Shown: piece after piece, positions 23,695-33,132 of the stretch
Numbering within the stretch: the stretch's first letter is position 1
Layout: every line of letters starts with the position of its first letter
NCBI GenBank assembly: GCA_937891425.1
Contig: CALAGD010000090.1
Coordinates: forward strand, 1 to 36,026
Origin: an uncultured Pigmentiphaga sp.
GTDB taxonomy: Bacteria; Pseudomonadota; Gammaproteobacteria; Burkholderiales; Burkholderiaceae_B
Direction of reading: 5' to 3'
DNA length: 36,026 bases
The notes under the pieces: generated by a model
Told to the model about the DNA's origin: nothing
Seen by the model: the letters and a program-made list of their open reading frames with translations, nothing else
The model's database searches: none
Made by a program: the position numbers and the translations under genes

Positions 23695-23729
23695 GCGGCG
23701 CACGGCTCCCCGGCGCCGCGTATTCTCTT
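23695..23729 (+). terminator. Probable terminator after maleylacetate reductase
   Basis: GCGGCGC (23695-23701) pairs with GCGCCGC (23713-23719), and the stem is followed by a T-rich GTATTCTCTT. A second near-perfect hairpin (23744-23752 with 23762-23770, one G-T pair) lies next to the end of the convergent OmpA-domain gene and may end that transcript. Confidence 0.5.
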
Positions 23730-23775
23730 CGTGACTGATGGCTGCGGCCGGGCCCCTGAAACCCGGCTGCGCTTC

Positions 23776-25113
23776 TCAACGTGCCTGAGGCGTGCCATTG
23801 TCAGGGGCGGCTGCGTGGCTGTTTGACGCAGGCTGCACATTGGCAGGTGGCACCGGGTTGCCGCCCGTCCCGATGGCGGGGTCGGACGCCCAGCTGCTGC
23901 TGGAAGATTCCGGGTCGATCTCCATGATGATCTCGACGCGCCGGTTGGCGGCCCGGCCTTCTGCAGTGTCGTTCGAAGCGATCGGACGCGTGTCGGCATA
24001 GCCCACGGCGCGCAGCCGTTGCGGCGCGACACCGTGCCGCTCAAGATAGCGCAGCACGCTGGTGGCCCGGTTGGTCGACAGTTCCCAATTGGAAGGAAAG
24101 CGGTTGTTGAAGATGGGCCTGTTGTCGGTGTGGCCTTCCACCGTCAGACGGTGCGGGTTGTTGGCCAGCACACTGGCCAGACGCTCGAGTACGGCCAGTC
24201 CTGCTTCGGTGAGGTCGGCCTGTGCTGACTCGAACAGGATCTCGTTGCTGATGCGGAAGTTCACGGTGCGCTGGGTGATGATGACATCAATGCCATCGCC
24301 CAGGTCGGCCAGGCCAAGTTCTTCCAGGGTCGGCAGCGGACGACCCTGGCCGCTGTCTTCAGGAAGGGCAGGCGTTTTCGGAGCCACCAGGTTGGCGTCG
24401 TCACGGAACGTGAACATCACTTCAGTGTCCTCTGCTGCAGGCTCGGGCGCCATCACGACCACGGTTGTCTGCGGTGTGGGAACCTGCATACGTTTCATGA
24501 TTTGCATGAGTGGATGCTGCAACGAGGTCCGCTTGCCGGTGGCAGCGGCGACCTGCGTGACGGGTGCGTCATCGGTTGGCAGCGGATGCTCCCAGACCTT
24601 CTGAACGCCCAGTTCCTGGAGGGTGGGGAGCTCGCGGCGCGGACGCAGCCAAGCCCAGGGCGTGCCAGCCGATTCGTAGACCATCAGGGGTACTTCGTCC
24701 CATTGCAGGTCGGGATCGTGCGCCGCCAGTCCGCTGGTGTCGCGCACGTGTTCGTTGATCCAGCCGCGCCCGGGCGCGAGGCCGAGCAGGGTCACCGGGC
24801 CCTGTGAGGCGGGCGTGGGAGTGGTAACCAGGATGGCGCCCAGGGGAGACGTGGAGCGTACCGACTCGCTGAAGGTAGCCAGTTTGCCCGGGCCAGCCAA
24901 CGACAACATGGCCACGAGCAGCACGAGCAGCAGCGTAACAAGGTCGAGATAGGTGATGAGCCAGTCGTCGGACTCAGGGCGCGGCGGTGGGGGAATGTGC
25001 CACCGCTCGTAGCGACGGGTGCGTTCGCGCTTTTCAAGCTCATCCAGCCGGAACAGCTTCTCACGCAATTCCGGCCTGAGTGCTTCCAGGGAACGGAGAT
25101 CAACGGCTCGCAT
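23776..25113 (-). CDS. MotB-like stator protein with OmpA domain and long linker
   Basis: This 445-residue protein has a basic cytoplasmic head, then one helix (WLITYLDLVTLLLVLLVAML). Its D57 matches the proton-binding Asp of MotB. A linker of about 200 residues follows (about 75-280), much longer than in MotB. It contains two near-copies of one motif, LPTLQELG (162-169) and LPTLEELG (260-267). The C-terminus (about 285-395) is an OmpA-like peptidoglycan-binding domain with ILFESAQADLTEAG, EGHTDNRPI and NRRVEIIME, then a disordered Ser/Pro/Ala tail. It overlaps the MotA-like gene by 14 bases. The pair should form a proton-driven complex anchored to the wall. No flagellar genes are present, so the rotor or client is unknown. 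Confidence 0.85.
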   Translation of the reverse strand: MRAVDLRSLEALRPELREKLFRLDELEKRERTRRYERWHIPPPPRPESDDWLITYLDLVTLLLVLLVAMLSLAGPGKLATFSESVRSTSPLGAILVTTPTPASQGPVTLLGLAPGRGWINEHVRDTSGLAAHDPDLQWDEVPLMVYESAGTPWAWLRPRRELPTLQELGVQKVWEHPLPTDDAPVTQVAAATGKRTSLQHPLMQIMKRMQVPTPQTTVVVMAPEPAAEDTEVMFTFRDDANLVAPKTPALPEDSGQGRPLPTLEELGLADLGDGIDVIITQRTVNFRISNEILFESAQADLTEAGLAVLERLASVLANNPHRLTVEGHTDNRPIFNNRFPSNWELSTNRATSVLRYLERHGVAPQRLRAVGYADTRPIASNDTAEGRAANRRVEIIMEIDPESSSSSWASDPAIGTGGNPVPPANVQPASNSHAAAPDNGTPQAR

Positions 25114-25954
25114 CGGGTGCGCTGGCGGAACTGGATTCGAACCCCTTGCCGTGATTCTTCTGTTTGCTGGGGAGATCGATTTCGTCGTTGTCGTGCGGCA
25201 TGAAGGACAGCAGCGTCTCGCGCACCATGGCGGGGCTGCGTTTCTCGCTCATCATCGAGATGCCTTGCATCACCATGTTCATGAACACGACGCGCTGTTC
25301 GGTACGGCGTTCGAGCTTGACGGCGACCGGCTTGCACACCAGGTTGGCCAGCAGCACGCCGTAGAACGTGGTCATGAGTGCGATGGCCATCTGCTCGCCA
25401 ATGACGGTGATGCTGGCGTCGCCCAGCACGCTGAGCAGGTTGATGAGGCCAACCAGGGTGCCCAGCATGCCGAAAGCGGGCGCATACGAGGCCATGGTAC
25501 GAAACAGCTGTGCCTCGGCGTACTCTTTCTCGCGCAGTCGCGCGACGCGCCATTGCAGATATTCCGCGATCTGTTCTTCCGGAGTGTGGTCGATGACCAG
25601 CTGCACGCCGGCGCGCAGGAATGAGTTCGAAACGTTCTGCAGGGCGGCCTCGACCTTGCGGATATCGTTGCTCATCCACAGTCGCGCCAGATTGACCAGC
25701 TCGTCGATGTCGGCTTGCGAGTAGACACGTTCGTTGCGAAATACCGCACCCAGCAGCCGGAATATGCGCACGACCTCGCGCATGGGGTAGCTGATGAAGG
25801 TCGCGGCCAGCGTTCCGCCGATGACGATGGCCAGACCCGGCAGGTTGACGTACATCCAGGGGTCGGCGGCGGCGAAGAACAGAATGACGGCGAGCAGCGC
25901 CAGGCTTGCCAGCACGCCGATGATGGTGGACGGGTTGAAACGGTTGGTGCTCAC
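25100..25954 (-). CDS. MotA/PomA-like stator protein
   Basis: This 284-residue protein starts at GTG 25954. It has four membrane helices: two near the N-terminus (TIIGVLASLALLAVILF and YVNLPGLAIVIGGTLAATFI) and two after a cytoplasmic loop. The latter contain SYAPAFGMLGTLVGLINLL and MAIALMTTFYGVLLANLV, the hallmark proton-channel helices of MotA/PomA. Conserved charged residues lie in the loop. The C-terminus is a hydrophilic tail. It is co-transcribed and overlapping with the MotB-like gene. The length is normal for MotA, and it lacks the long cytoplasmic tail of ZorA. Confidence 0.88.
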   Translation of the reverse strand: MSTNRFNPSTIIGVLASLALLAVILFFAAADPWMYVNLPGLAIVIGGTLAATFISYPMREVVRIFRLLGAVFRNERVYSQADIDELVNLARLWMSNDIRKVEAALQNVSNSFLRAGVQLVIDHTPEEQIAEYLQWRVARLREKEYAEAQLFRTMASYAPAFGMLGTLVGLINLLSVLGDASITVIGEQMAIALMTTFYGVLLANLVCKPVAVKLERRTEQRVVFMNMVMQGISMMSEKRSPAMVRETLLSFMPHDNDEIDLPSKQKNHGKGFESSSASAPDASR

Positions 25955-26056
25955 GCGCGTGTGCCGCAGAAGGGCCGGGAACTCGGGTTGGGAGGGGTGG
26001 ATGACGGAATTTTAGGCGGAACGCGCGTGATTCAATCGGCAGGATAGCCGGGCATT

Positions 26057-26072
26057 CCCGCTTCAGAGCGGG
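26057..26072 (-). repeat. Short hairpin after the DOPA-dioxygenase-family gene
   Basis: CCCGCT (26057-26062) pairs with AGCGGG (26067-26072) across TCAG, ten bases beyond the minus-strand stop at 26083. No T run follows, so terminator function is doubtful. Confidence 0.35.
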
Positions 26073-26082
26073 GGTTCGGCCC

Positions 26083-26457
26083 TCAGAGCTCGTAATGCCT
26101 TGGCTGGTCCTCGTCCTTGAGCACCGAGAGGTCGAGCGGGCGCGACCGGCCCATCCACATGGGGAAATCTCGGTGATCGCGCAGGTCGTTGCCCGTGAGG
26201 GGGTGCACCAGTACGGTCAGTCCGTTGCGGTTCAGCATCAGCCAGGGAATCAGGTCTTTGAATATCTCGGGACGGAACGCAAGCTGGCAACTCCAGTCGG
26301 GATGGGGTCCCACTGGTTTTTCATGCACGCGCCCCATGCGCAGGGGGAAGCGTCGCGCGGCTTCTTCGCACAGGGCGCGCGCCTGGGCGACCGTGTTGGC
26401 GTCGAAGTAGACGTGGGCGTGATAGCCGAAGATGGAAGCAACAGAAATGTCAGGCAT
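26083..26457 (-). CDS. DOPA 4,5-dioxygenase family protein
   Basis: This 124-residue protein matches the small DOPA 4,5-dioxygenase-like family (PF08883). Likely metal-site histidines are in YHAHVYFD near the start, VGPHPDWSCQLAF in the middle and TVLVHPLTGNDLRDH toward the end. In fungi and plants such enzymes cleave the DOPA ring extradiol. The bacterial substrate is generally unknown. It overlaps the end of the CDF gene by 8 bases and so is translationally coupled to it. Confidence 0.85.
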   Translation of the reverse strand: MPDISVASIFGYHAHVYFDANTVAQARALCEEAARRFPLRMGRVHEKPVGPHPDWSCQLAFRPEIFKDLIPWLMLNRNGLTVLVHPLTGNDLRDHRDFPMWMGRSRPLDLSVLKDEDQPRHYEL

Positions 26458-27367
26458 CCGGTGTCACCGTGGGCAGAGAGACTGGTTGGCGCTTGAAGCG
26501 GCTGCGCTGGGGCGTACCGTAGGGTTCGATATGGACGGTGAGGATGATCCCCTGCTGCTGCACCGTGTTTTCGATGTCGTCGGCCAGATCATGTGCCTGG
26601 CGTACGCTCCAGTCGCCCGGAACCAGCATGTGGACGTTCGCGAAGCGCAGCGTGCCGGCTGCGCGCGTGCGCAACTGCGCAAACCGTGCGCCGCGGCTTT
26701 CAAAGCCGTTGAGGGCACTCTTGAGGTGCCCGATCTCCTCGTCGGTCAGCCGGCGGTCCATGAGGCCATCGGTTGAGCGCCGCAACAGATGCCAGCCTTC
26801 GCGCAATATGTTGACGGCGACGGCAATGGCCACGACGGGATCCAGCCAGTACAAGGCCGTCCAGTGTGCGAGGGCCACGCCCACGATGACTCCTACCGTG
26901 GTCCAGACGTCGGTCATCAGGTGGCGGGCGTCGGCCTCGAGCGCAATGGAGTGGTTTCTGCGTCCTACCTTCAGGAGGATGCGTGCAACCAGCAGGTTGA
27001 TGACGCTAGCCATGGCCGACAGGAGCGACCCCCAGCCCAGCGCTTCGAGCGGGCGCGGGTGGATCAGGCGTTCGACCGCGGCCACGATGATGGCCAGCGC
27101 CGCCACGAAGATGAGGAAACCCTCGAAGGCCGATGAGAAATATTCCGCCTTGCTGTGGCCGAACGGGTGGTCGGTGTCGGGTGGCTGGGCGGCATAGGTT
27201 ACCAGCGCCATGGCCACCGCCGCGCTTGCCACGTTGACGATGGATTCGAGGGCGTCCGACAAATAACCCACGGAACCCGTCAGCAGCCACGCAGCGGTTT
27301 TCAGGGCGATGGTAGCCAGCGCGGCCAGCAGCGAGAGCAGCAGCGCCTGGCGCGGTGTCAGGTTCAT
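26450..27367 (-). CDS. Cation diffusion facilitator (CDF) metal exporter
   Basis: This 305-residue protein starts at ATG 27367; a GTG three bases upstream is an alternative. Six helices hold metal-site residues in SDALESIVN (helix 2) and EADARHLMTDVWTT (helix 5), plus the loop HPFGHSKAEYF. A cytoplasmic ferredoxin-like domain follows (about 205-285), with VHMLVPGDWSVRQAHDLADD. CDF proteins export divalent metals (Zn, Fe, Co, Mn or Cd) in exchange for protons. The helix-2 S-D and helix-5 D/D pattern does not settle the ion. It heads a two-gene unit with the DOPA-dioxygenase-family protein. Confidence 0.9.
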   Translation of the reverse strand: MNLTPRQALLLSLLAALATIALKTAAWLLTGSVGYLSDALESIVNVASAAVAMALVTYAAQPPDTDHPFGHSKAEYFSSAFEGFLIFVAALAIIVAAVERLIHPRPLEALGWGSLLSAMASVINLLVARILLKVGRRNHSIALEADARHLMTDVWTTVGVIVGVALAHWTALYWLDPVVAIAVAVNILREGWHLLRRSTDGLMDRRLTDEEIGHLKSALNGFESRGARFAQLRTRAAGTLRFANVHMLVPGDWSVRQAHDLADDIENTVQQQGIILTVHIEPYGTPQRSRFKRQPVSLPTVTPDA

Positions 27368-27411
27368 CACGACAGTTCACTACCTCGACGACACGGTCGT
27401 CTGACCGGAAC

Positions 27412-29472
27412 TCAGGCCGTATCGTACCGCAGATGATTCGCGGGCCCCACCAGGGGTGGCAGAGGGCAGTCCAGCGAATCGGCGATAGCGCGCAGCAGTT
27501 CGGCTTCTGCCGCCGTGACCTGTCCGTCGTGCTCCACGACACGTGCCAGTGCATTCAGCAGAGCTGGCTTGTGTGAGGGGCGCAGGTGGCTCAACCGAAT
27601 GATTGCCGCCTCCAGCGCGGGTGCGGTGACGGCGTTTTCGGGCAGCATTTGCAACTGCTCGAAAGGAAGTTCACGCGCAGCGCTGGCGAATGCCGTGCGG
27701 GCCTGTGCCGTGTTGACGGATTCACCGCGCGCCTGACCAGCCGGGTCGGCCCCGGCGCGGGCCATGGCGGTGAGGAGCAGTTCACATTCAGGCTTGTGGT
27801 GTGTGATGTCGGCGGTGTGGCGCGACGGGGTCTTGCCTTCCAGGTGGTGGATGACAAGACGGTACAGGGCCCACTCCATGAGGCTGATGTGATTGTCGGC
27901 CGTGATGAGCCGAATCAGGCACTGCTTGAAGCGCGTGTAATGGTCCGGCGACTGCTGGCGCAGGACCGGCAGCGCCAGTTCGAGCAGGGGAAGGCGATGA
28001 CCGGGGTCGAGGTGGTTGAAGTCTGTGCGCAGGTCAAGTAGCGCGCGGTAGACGTCGGGGTCGGCCAGCGATTCCAGATCGGCCAGCTGTACTGTCTGGA
28101 CGGCAGGATCGGGGCTGAGAAGCAGGCCGTAGACGAGTGCACGCGCAGTGTAGGCGTCCTGGGCAGCCTGGCGCAGCCTGGCAGGCAGATCGGCCAGCGT
28201 ACGCCGTGCCCAGTCGATGTGTCGGGCCTGAGGCTGGCCGATGGATTCGATGGCATCGTGCGCTGCAACGGAAGGCAGGGCCGCCGCGGCGGCAGCCGAC
28301 GTGGGTCCGCTGAACGTACCGGCAGATTCTGCGTGCGGCAACCCGGGTGCGATGGCGGCCGGTCGCGAGACACGGCCCCAGTGCTGGGCCTCAACGGGTG
28401 CCCGTGCGCTACCGTCATCAGCCAACTGGTGCTCCGGTGCGATGAACACGCCATCCCAGTCGGGCTCGAGCCGCCGGATGCGCTCTGCGAGCGGAGGATG
28501 GGTGGCCATGAGGCCGCCAAGGCTGGCCTTCACGGCCTGACCGAAGAACATGTGACTGAATTCGTTGGCATTTGCTGTTTGCAGGCGTGACCCGTGGGAG
28601 GCGCCGCCGATTTTCTTCAGGGCATTGGCGATGCCGCGGGGGTTGCGCGTGAACTGCACGGCCGAAGCGTCTGCGAGAAACTCGCGTTGCCGGCTGACGG
28701 CGGCCTTGATGAGATTGCCGCAAAAAGTGCCTGCCGAACCGACGATCACGAGAACGATGCCGATGGTGAGAATGATGATCACGGCTTTGTCGCGATCGCG
28801 ACCTCGCCGCAGCGTGGTGCTGCGTACCAGGAAGTAGCCGATCAGACCGATGAGCAGGATGCCGTGCAAGGTGGCGACCAGGCGCAGGTTGAGCCGCATG
28901 TCACCGTGGAAGATATGGCTGAATTCATGGGCAACTACGCCTTGGAGCTCTTCGCGGGTGAGCAACGAGATGCAGCCGCGCGTGACGCCGATGACTGCGT
29001 CCTGCGGCGAGTGACCCGCGGCGAATGCGTTGATGGAATCGTCTTCAATGACATATACGGGCGGCACCGGGGTGCCCGCCGCGATGGCCATTTCTTGCAC
29101 GACATTGAGGATGCGGCGCTCGTCGGGGTCGGTCGTGGTGGGCTGAATGAGCCGCCCGTCGAGTGCTTCGGCTACGGCCTTGCCACCACTGCGCAGCTGT
29201 GCGTGCTTGTAGAGGGCACCCAGCAGCACCACGCTAATGACGACGACGCTGATCGCCCCTACCAACGGCCAGTCGAGCAGCTGCAGGGCATGTTCGAGCC
29301 AGCCTTGGGCGGCGTCGGTGTAGTAGGAACCGTCCGGTTCCGAGAATACTGCCAGGATCAGCACCACCGCGATCGAAGTGAAGGCAATGAGACCGAGCAC
29401 GGCCAGACACATCAGCACCAGCAGATAAGCGGTATGGCGTCGGGCGCGATCCTGTTGCTCGAAGAAATTCAT
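27412..29472 (-). CDS. M48 metallopeptidase with TerB-like C-terminal domain
   Basis: This 686-residue inner-membrane protease starts at ATG 29472; GTG 29478 is an alternative. Two helices lie near residues 15-42 and 68-86. The zinc site is VVAHEFSHIFHGD (H172, E173, H176) with a third ligand E254 in REFLADASA. Two more helices lie between these (about 190-240), as in HtpX. HtpX-type proteases degrade damaged membrane proteins. The extra C-terminal half (about 410-680) is all-helical and ends with DNHISLMEWALYRLV and VVEHDGQVTAAEAELLRAIA, resembling the TerB/DjlA-type acidic helical fold. It begins 9 bases after lemA stops. The LemA plus M48 pairing is common and functionally linked. Confidence 0.88.
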   Translation of the reverse strand: MNFFEQQDRARRHTAYLLVLMCLAVLGLIAFTSIAVVLILAVFSEPDGSYYTDAAQGWLEHALQLLDWPLVGAISVVVISVVLLGALYKHAQLRSGGKAVAEALDGRLIQPTTTDPDERRILNVVQEMAIAAGTPVPPVYVIEDDSINAFAAGHSPQDAVIGVTRGCISLLTREELQGVVAHEFSHIFHGDMRLNLRLVATLHGILLIGLIGYFLVRSTTLRRGRDRDKAVIIILTIGIVLVIVGSAGTFCGNLIKAAVSRQREFLADASAVQFTRNPRGIANALKKIGGASHGSRLQTANANEFSHMFFGQAVKASLGGLMATHPPLAERIRRLEPDWDGVFIAPEHQLADDGSARAPVEAQHWGRVSRPAAIAPGLPHAESAGTFSGPTSAAAAAALPSVAAHDAIESIGQPQARHIDWARRTLADLPARLRQAAQDAYTARALVYGLLLSPDPAVQTVQLADLESLADPDVYRALLDLRTDFNHLDPGHRLPLLELALPVLRQQSPDHYTRFKQCLIRLITADNHISLMEWALYRLVIHHLEGKTPSRHTADITHHKPECELLLTAMARAGADPAGQARGESVNTAQARTAFASAARELPFEQLQMLPENAVTAPALEAAIIRLSHLRPSHKPALLNALARVVEHDGQVTAAEAELLRAIADSLDCPLPPLVGPANHLRYDTA

Positions 29473-29481
29473 GGTCACTGC

Positions 29482-30078
29482 CTAGAAGACGACGCGCGGA
29501 GCCTGCTGGATCTCTTTCGAGTCTTCAAAGATGAGAAGCGAAGCATCCTGCCGATGTCCCAGCAAAGGCGCCAGGATGACGGGAGGGAAGCTCTGCTTGT
29601 AGGTGTTGTATTCCATGACCGCATCGTTGAAGGCCTGGCGCGCGAAGGCAACCTTGTTTTCGGTGCTGGTCAGTTCCTCCGACAGCTGCCGCATGTTCTG
29701 TGAGGCCTTGAGGTCAGGGTAGGCCTCCATCACTACATTCAGGCGCGACAGAGCAGCGCCCAGGGCACCTTCCGCACCAGCCAGCTGGCCCATGGCCATC
29801 GGGTTGCCGGGGTTGCTGGCAGCCGCCTGGAGGCCGGCCAGCGCAGTGTTCCGGGCCTGTACCACGGCTTCAAGCGTCTGGCGCTCATGCGCAAGGTAAG
29901 CCTTGGCGGTTTCGACGAGGTTGGGAATGAGGTCGTAACGCCGCTTCAGCTGCACCTCGATCTGCGCGAACGCATTCTGGAAGCGGTTCTTGAGCGCGAC
30001 CAGCCGGTTGTAGACGGCAATGACGTACACGGCCAGGAGGACGGCGATGATGAGGATGACGATGGCAGTGGTACTCAT
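29482..30078 (-). CDS. lemA: LemA family protein
   Basis: This 198-residue protein starts at ATG 30078, with AAGGA upstream; seven further residues are open but unsupported. An N-terminal membrane anchor (AIVILIIAVLLAVYVIAVYN) is followed by a helical domain. The LemA blocks are NRLVALKNRFQNAFAQIEVQ, KRRYDLIPNLVETAKAYLAHE and YPDLKASQNMRQLSEELTSTENK. The conserved ending around FNDAVMEYNTYKQSFP is also present. LemA proteins are envelope stress-associated and frequently paired with an M48 peptidase, as here. Confidence 0.93.
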   Translation of the reverse strand: MSTTAIVILIIAVLLAVYVIAVYNRLVALKNRFQNAFAQIEVQLKRRYDLIPNLVETAKAYLAHERQTLEAVVQARNTALAGLQAAASNPGNPMAMGQLAGAEGALGAALSRLNVVMEAYPDLKASQNMRQLSEELTSTENKVAFARQAFNDAVMEYNTYKQSFPPVILAPLLGHRQDASLLIFEDSKEIQQAPRVVF

Positions 30079-30224
30079 GAGTGTTGATCCTTCATGCAAA
30101 TGCGCGCAAGTGACAGGCGGACAGGTTGCTGAGAGTACCCGTCCGCCCGGCAGGCGTAAAGCCGTGCGCCTCCGGTGGCGGCAGGGTCATGCACCCTGAT
30201 CGGTCCATGGTGCGGTCGGGCCGT

Positions 30225-31142
30225 TCAGTCAGGCGTGCCAAGGCCCAGTTCACGCAGCGTGGGCAGCGCGGCTTCCGCTGCGCTGCGCCCGGCTTCGATG
30301 GCCTCGTCGGCCCGGTGGAAGTCGAGCAGGCCGAGATGGGCCAGCCGCGGTGCCAGCACGATTTCGGGCGGGTCGCCAGCCATGCGGCTGCGGGTAATGC
30401 GGGCCTGCATGATGTTGAGGCTGGACGCAACGACGTCGAGCATGGACGGCAGCGGGGGCTCGTTGTCGGAGGCTGTCGGCAGCAGCTCGCTGAGGTTGTC
30501 CTGCAGGCGGCGCAGCCAGTCGCCAGCGGGAGACTCGACCTCAACCTCACGCGAGGCGGGCCGGGATCGCAGGTGGCGGCCGACGATGTCGGCGTTGAGG
30601 TCGACCGCGATCACGATATCGGCGTCCATGGCGCGCGCCAGCGAGACCGGGACCGGGTTGACCAGACCGCCGTCCACCAGCATGCGCCCGTCACGCCATA
30701 CCGGGCTGAACAGGCCAGGCAGGGCAATCGACGCACGCACGGCGTCGATGATGGGCCCGGTACGCAACCAGACTTCGCGCCCGGTATGCAGCTCCGTGGC
30801 AACGGCCGAGAACGGCTGGTCAAGATCTTCGATGTGCAGATCGTGCAGCTGGTCGCGGAACAGGTTCATCAGCCGCGCGCCCTTGATCATGCCTCCGTTC
30901 AGCCGGAAGTCGAGGAACGAAACCACCGTGGACAGGGTGAGGCTGCGCACCCATTTGTCGAGCTGGGCCAGGCGGTTGCTGACGTAGGCGGCGCCAATCA
31001 GTGCGCCGATCGAGGTTCCGGCGACGATGTGTGGACGAATGCCGTGCTGCTCGAGGGTTTGCAGTACACCGATGTGCGCAAGGCCGCGGGCAGCGCCGCT
31101 GCCCAGGGCCACGCCGACACGGGGAGTATAGGCAGGAGTCAT
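30225..31142 (-). CDS. Patatin-like phospholipase (RssA-type)
   Basis: This 305-residue lipid acyl hydrolase has the patatin dyad. The oxyanion loop is GSGAARGLAHIG, the nucleophile is S44 in GTSIGA, and the acid is D157 in VDGGLVNPVP. The length and the tail (SRMAGDPPEIVLAPRL) match the RssA/YchK group rather than toxic ExoU-like enzymes. There is no signal peptide, so it is cytoplasmic. It is preceded by the metallophosphoesterase on the same strand (59 bases apart). A short inverted repeat (30116-30122 with 30141-30147) follows the gene on the minus strand. Confidence 0.9.
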   Translation of the reverse strand: MTPAYTPRVGVALGSGAARGLAHIGVLQTLEQHGIRPHIVAGTSIGALIGAAYVSNRLAQLDKWVRSLTLSTVVSFLDFRLNGGMIKGARLMNLFRDQLHDLHIEDLDQPFSAVATELHTGREVWLRTGPIIDAVRASIALPGLFSPVWRDGRMLVDGGLVNPVPVSLARAMDADIVIAVDLNADIVGRHLRSRPASREVEVESPAGDWLRRLQDNLSELLPTASDNEPPLPSMLDVVASSLNIMQARITRSRMAGDPPEIVLAPRLAHLGLLDFHRADEAIEAGRSAAEAALPTLRELGLGTPD

Positions 31143-31201
31143 GTTGGACGCCTCGATGGTCGATGCGAATAGTGTAAGCGCTGTGCGTGATCAGGCACGT
31201 G

Positions 31202-32419
<1,218 letters not shown>

Positions 32420-32476
32420 GTGCAGCGTCCGTGGCGTGCATGCGCGCACCAAGCATAACCCGCGACAGCTGCAGGC

Positions 32477-32501
32477 AAAAGAAAAGCCCGGCACGCCGGG
32501 C
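32477..32501 (-). terminator. Rho-independent terminator of the DUF1428 gene
   Basis: On the minus strand GCCCGGC (32501-32495) pairs with GCCGGGC (32492-32486) around GT, followed by TTTTCTTTT. It lies about 36 bases after the DUF1428 stop and isolates it from the phosphoesterase gene. Confidence 0.85.
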
Positions 32502-32536
32502 CATGAAGACATGGGCGGAAAAGCGTTTGGCGTGGC

Positions 32537-32896
32537 CTACTTCTCGACGATGCTGCGAAAGCCGCCCCAGAACATGCGCTTGCCATCGAACGGCAGCCGG
32601 CTCTGGTCGAGCTGCTTGAACCGTTCATCATTCATGACTTTGGCGTTGATGGCGTCGCGCTGATCCTTCGACTCGTACACGATCCAGGCAAAGACCACGA
32701 CTTCGTCATCCTTGAGCTGGACGCTGCGGGGGAACGATGTCAATTCGCCGACCGGGACGTCGTCGCCGACGCATTCCCAGTAACTGAGGGCCCCGTACTC
32801 CTTCCAGATGGACCCCGCCATCTCGGCGAGAGCCTGGTAGTCGTGCAGGCGATCGCGTGGTACTGGCACGACGAAACCGTCTACATAATGAGCCAT
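32537..32896 (-). CDS. DUF1428 family protein
   Basis: This 119-residue protein starts at ATG 32896, with a strong AGGAGG. It matches DUF1428 closely: MAHYVDGFVVPVPRDRL at the start, YWECVGDDVPVGELTSFPRS, then VVFAWIVYESKDQRDAINAK and the ending FDGKRMFWGGF. The fold is a dimeric ferredoxin-like alpha/beta barrel of the YbaA type. No biochemical role is established. It is a single gene with its own terminator, divergent from the Bug receptor. Confidence 0.93.
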   Translation of the reverse strand: MAHYVDGFVVPVPRDRLHDYQALAEMAGSIWKEYGALSYWECVGDDVPVGELTSFPRSVQLKDDEVVVFAWIVYESKDQRDAINAKVMNDERFKQLDQSRLPFDGKRMFWGGFRSIVEK

Positions 32897-32928
32897 CTTC
32901 GTCCTCCTTGGTAGTTGGTCAGACGACA

Positions 32929-32947
32929 ATGTGTACGCTGTCCACAT
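32929..32947. promoter_or_regulatory. Inverted repeat near the DUF1428 promoter
   Basis: ATGTG (32929-32933) and CACAT (32943-32947) form a palindrome with a 9-base spacer, 33 bases upstream of the DUF1428 start. It could be an operator. No regulator gene lies nearby, and the match is short. Confidence 0.3.
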
Positions 32948-33006
32948 AGCATAGGCCTGCTGTGGGACGAAGTCCAGCATTTTTCGAGCGCGATCAGAAA
33001 ATTTTG

Positions 33007-33023
33007 AAATAGGATTTCTATTT
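33007..33023. promoter_or_regulatory. AT-rich inverted repeat upstream of the Bug receptor
   Basis: AAATAG (33007-33012) and CTATTT (33018-33023) flank GATTT in an AT-rich island that stands out from the GC-rich surroundings. It lies about 110 bases before the Bug start and partly overlaps a possible -35 TTGACG (33026-33031). It is a plausible operator or promoter element, unassigned. Confidence 0.4.
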
Positions 33024-33132
33024 ATTGACGTCGGGCCCGGCAGAATGCAGTATTAGGGGCCTCGGAATAGCAACGAATGCCGGACTAACAAGAATTCGCT
33101 CAACAACCCCTGAGAGGAAGAGGAGACGTCCC

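Noticed and set aside
23776..25954. Zorya-type defence (ZorA/ZorB)
   Set aside because: The MotA-like protein lacks the long ZorA tail, and no ZorC, ZorD or ZorE gene is adjacent.
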